A stretch of DNA of 5,839 nucleotides from Bdellovibrionales bacterium (GTDB taxonomy: Bacteria; Bdellovibrionota; Bdellovibrionia; Bdellovibrionales; UBA1609): contig JAGRAA010000128.1 of the NCBI GenBank assembly GCA_020435185.1, positions 1 to 5,839 of the forward strand. Direction: 5' to 3'. The notes under the pieces are model-generated. The model saw nothing but the letters and a program-made list of their open reading frames with translations, made no database searches and was not told the origin of the DNA. The position numbers and the translations under genes were made by a program. Within the stretch, counting starts at the first letter, position 1; each line of letters begins with the position of its first letter. This document shows positions 5,412-5,839 of the stretch, one piece after another.

Positions 5412-5839
5412 TTTAATAGCTCTTGTCAACATAGCTGGACTTATTTTAATTATTGAAAATTACCTTTCTTACGCATGGTCTGTCGTAGGCGCTTTTAGAA
5501 AAGACCAAGAGCAATCAAAAGCCGATTACAATCTTTTAAAGTTCTCAAATATAACTTTTTGGGTTCTTTCTCTTTATATTATTGCTATTCGATTTGAAAC
5601 CATTCTTCCAAATCTCTATATGGTTTTTCCTTTTCAGGCCTTAGCTACCCTGGTTTTTTGGAAAACTACGTTATTTACAAAAAAAAATAAACTAAGTCTT
5701 GCCTTTAGCAAAGATCTCCCAGAGATGATTTATAAAACCGGTCCTTATTCTTTTTTGAGACATCCATTTTATTTTTCATATCTTCTCTGCTACACATCTG
5801 TATCCTTGCTACTTCTAAATCCACTCATTTTTATCTCCT
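5404..5839 (+). CDS. Integral-membrane methyltransferase of the ICMT/PEMT type, C-terminus outside the window
   Basis: Partial gene: 145 codons from ATG at 5404 stay open to the right edge. The start overlaps the end of the PilZ-acyltransferase gene by 8 bases in another frame; a TAAGG site at 5389-5393 is 10 bases upstream. The protein is highly hydrophobic, with membrane segments at residues about 4-20, 48-66, 73-90 and 122-143. The motif GPYSFLRHPFY (113-123) is the signature of membrane methyltransferases related to isoprenylcysteine carboxyl methyltransferase and phosphatidylethanolamine N-methyltransferase, where this region helps to bind S-adenosylmethionine. The later catalytic half is outside the window, so activity cannot be judged. 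Bacterial members act on varied lipid or small hydrophobic substrates. Here the neighbouring acyltransferase suggests, as inference only, that its product may be the methyl acceptor. Confidence 0.82.
   Translation, partial: MNNLIALVNIAGLILIIENYLSYAWSVVGAFRKDQEQSKADYNLLKFSNITFWVLSLYIIAIRFETILPNLYMVFPFQALATLVFWKTTLFTKKNKLSLAFSKDLPEMIYKTGPYSFLRHPFYFSYLLCYTSVSLLLLNPLIFIS

Noticed and set aside
1..5839. tRNA, rRNA, CRISPR array, insertion sequence or intrinsic terminator
   Set aside because: I saw no cloverleaf, no regularly spaced direct repeats, no transposase and no GC-rich hairpin followed by a T-run; both operons run past the window edges, so terminators are not expected inside.

Overview
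The window is AT-rich and carries two divergent gene blocks separated by a 341-base intergenic region. Compact, overlapping genes, a TolQ/ExbD-type motor with two ExbD proteins, and second-messenger proteins on a low-GC background suggest a Gram-negative delta-like bacterium. A Bdellovibrionota member (Bacteriovorax or Halobacteriovorax type) is my best guess, from style alone; no taxonomic marker gene is present.

Left block, minus strand, read from about 2161 down to 1: a TolQ/ExbB/MotA-family proton-channel protein, a first ExbD/TolR-like protein whose pore aspartate is replaced by serine, a second ExbD/TolR-like protein that keeps the aspartate, and a secreted TPR-like protein cut by the window edge. 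The genes are spaced by 26 or fewer bases or overlap, so they should form one operon. One TolQ plus two unlike TolR proteins is the composition of the Myxococcus AglR-AglQ-AglS gliding motor. That makes a force-transducing inner-membrane motor with a periplasmic partner the best reading; the cargo is not visible here.

Middle, 2162-2502: no gene that I accept. It should hold both divergent promoters. It contains perfect short inverted repeats but no convincing -35/-10 pair.

Right block, plus strand, 2503 to the window end: a membrane-anchored class III adenylate cyclase with all catalytic residues; a PilZ protein (c-di-GMP-binding motifs intact) fused to a GNAT-fold acyltransferase that keeps most of the LuxI/FeeM hallmark residues; and the start of an integral-membrane methyltransferase of the isoprenylcysteine carboxyl methyltransferase (ICMT)/PEMT type. 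The genes overlap by 4 and 8 bases and are probably translationally coupled. Together they look like a signalling cassette: cAMP is produced, c-di-GMP is sensed, and an acylated small molecule or lipid may be made and then methylated. This cassette is the most interesting part of the window; its product is unknown.
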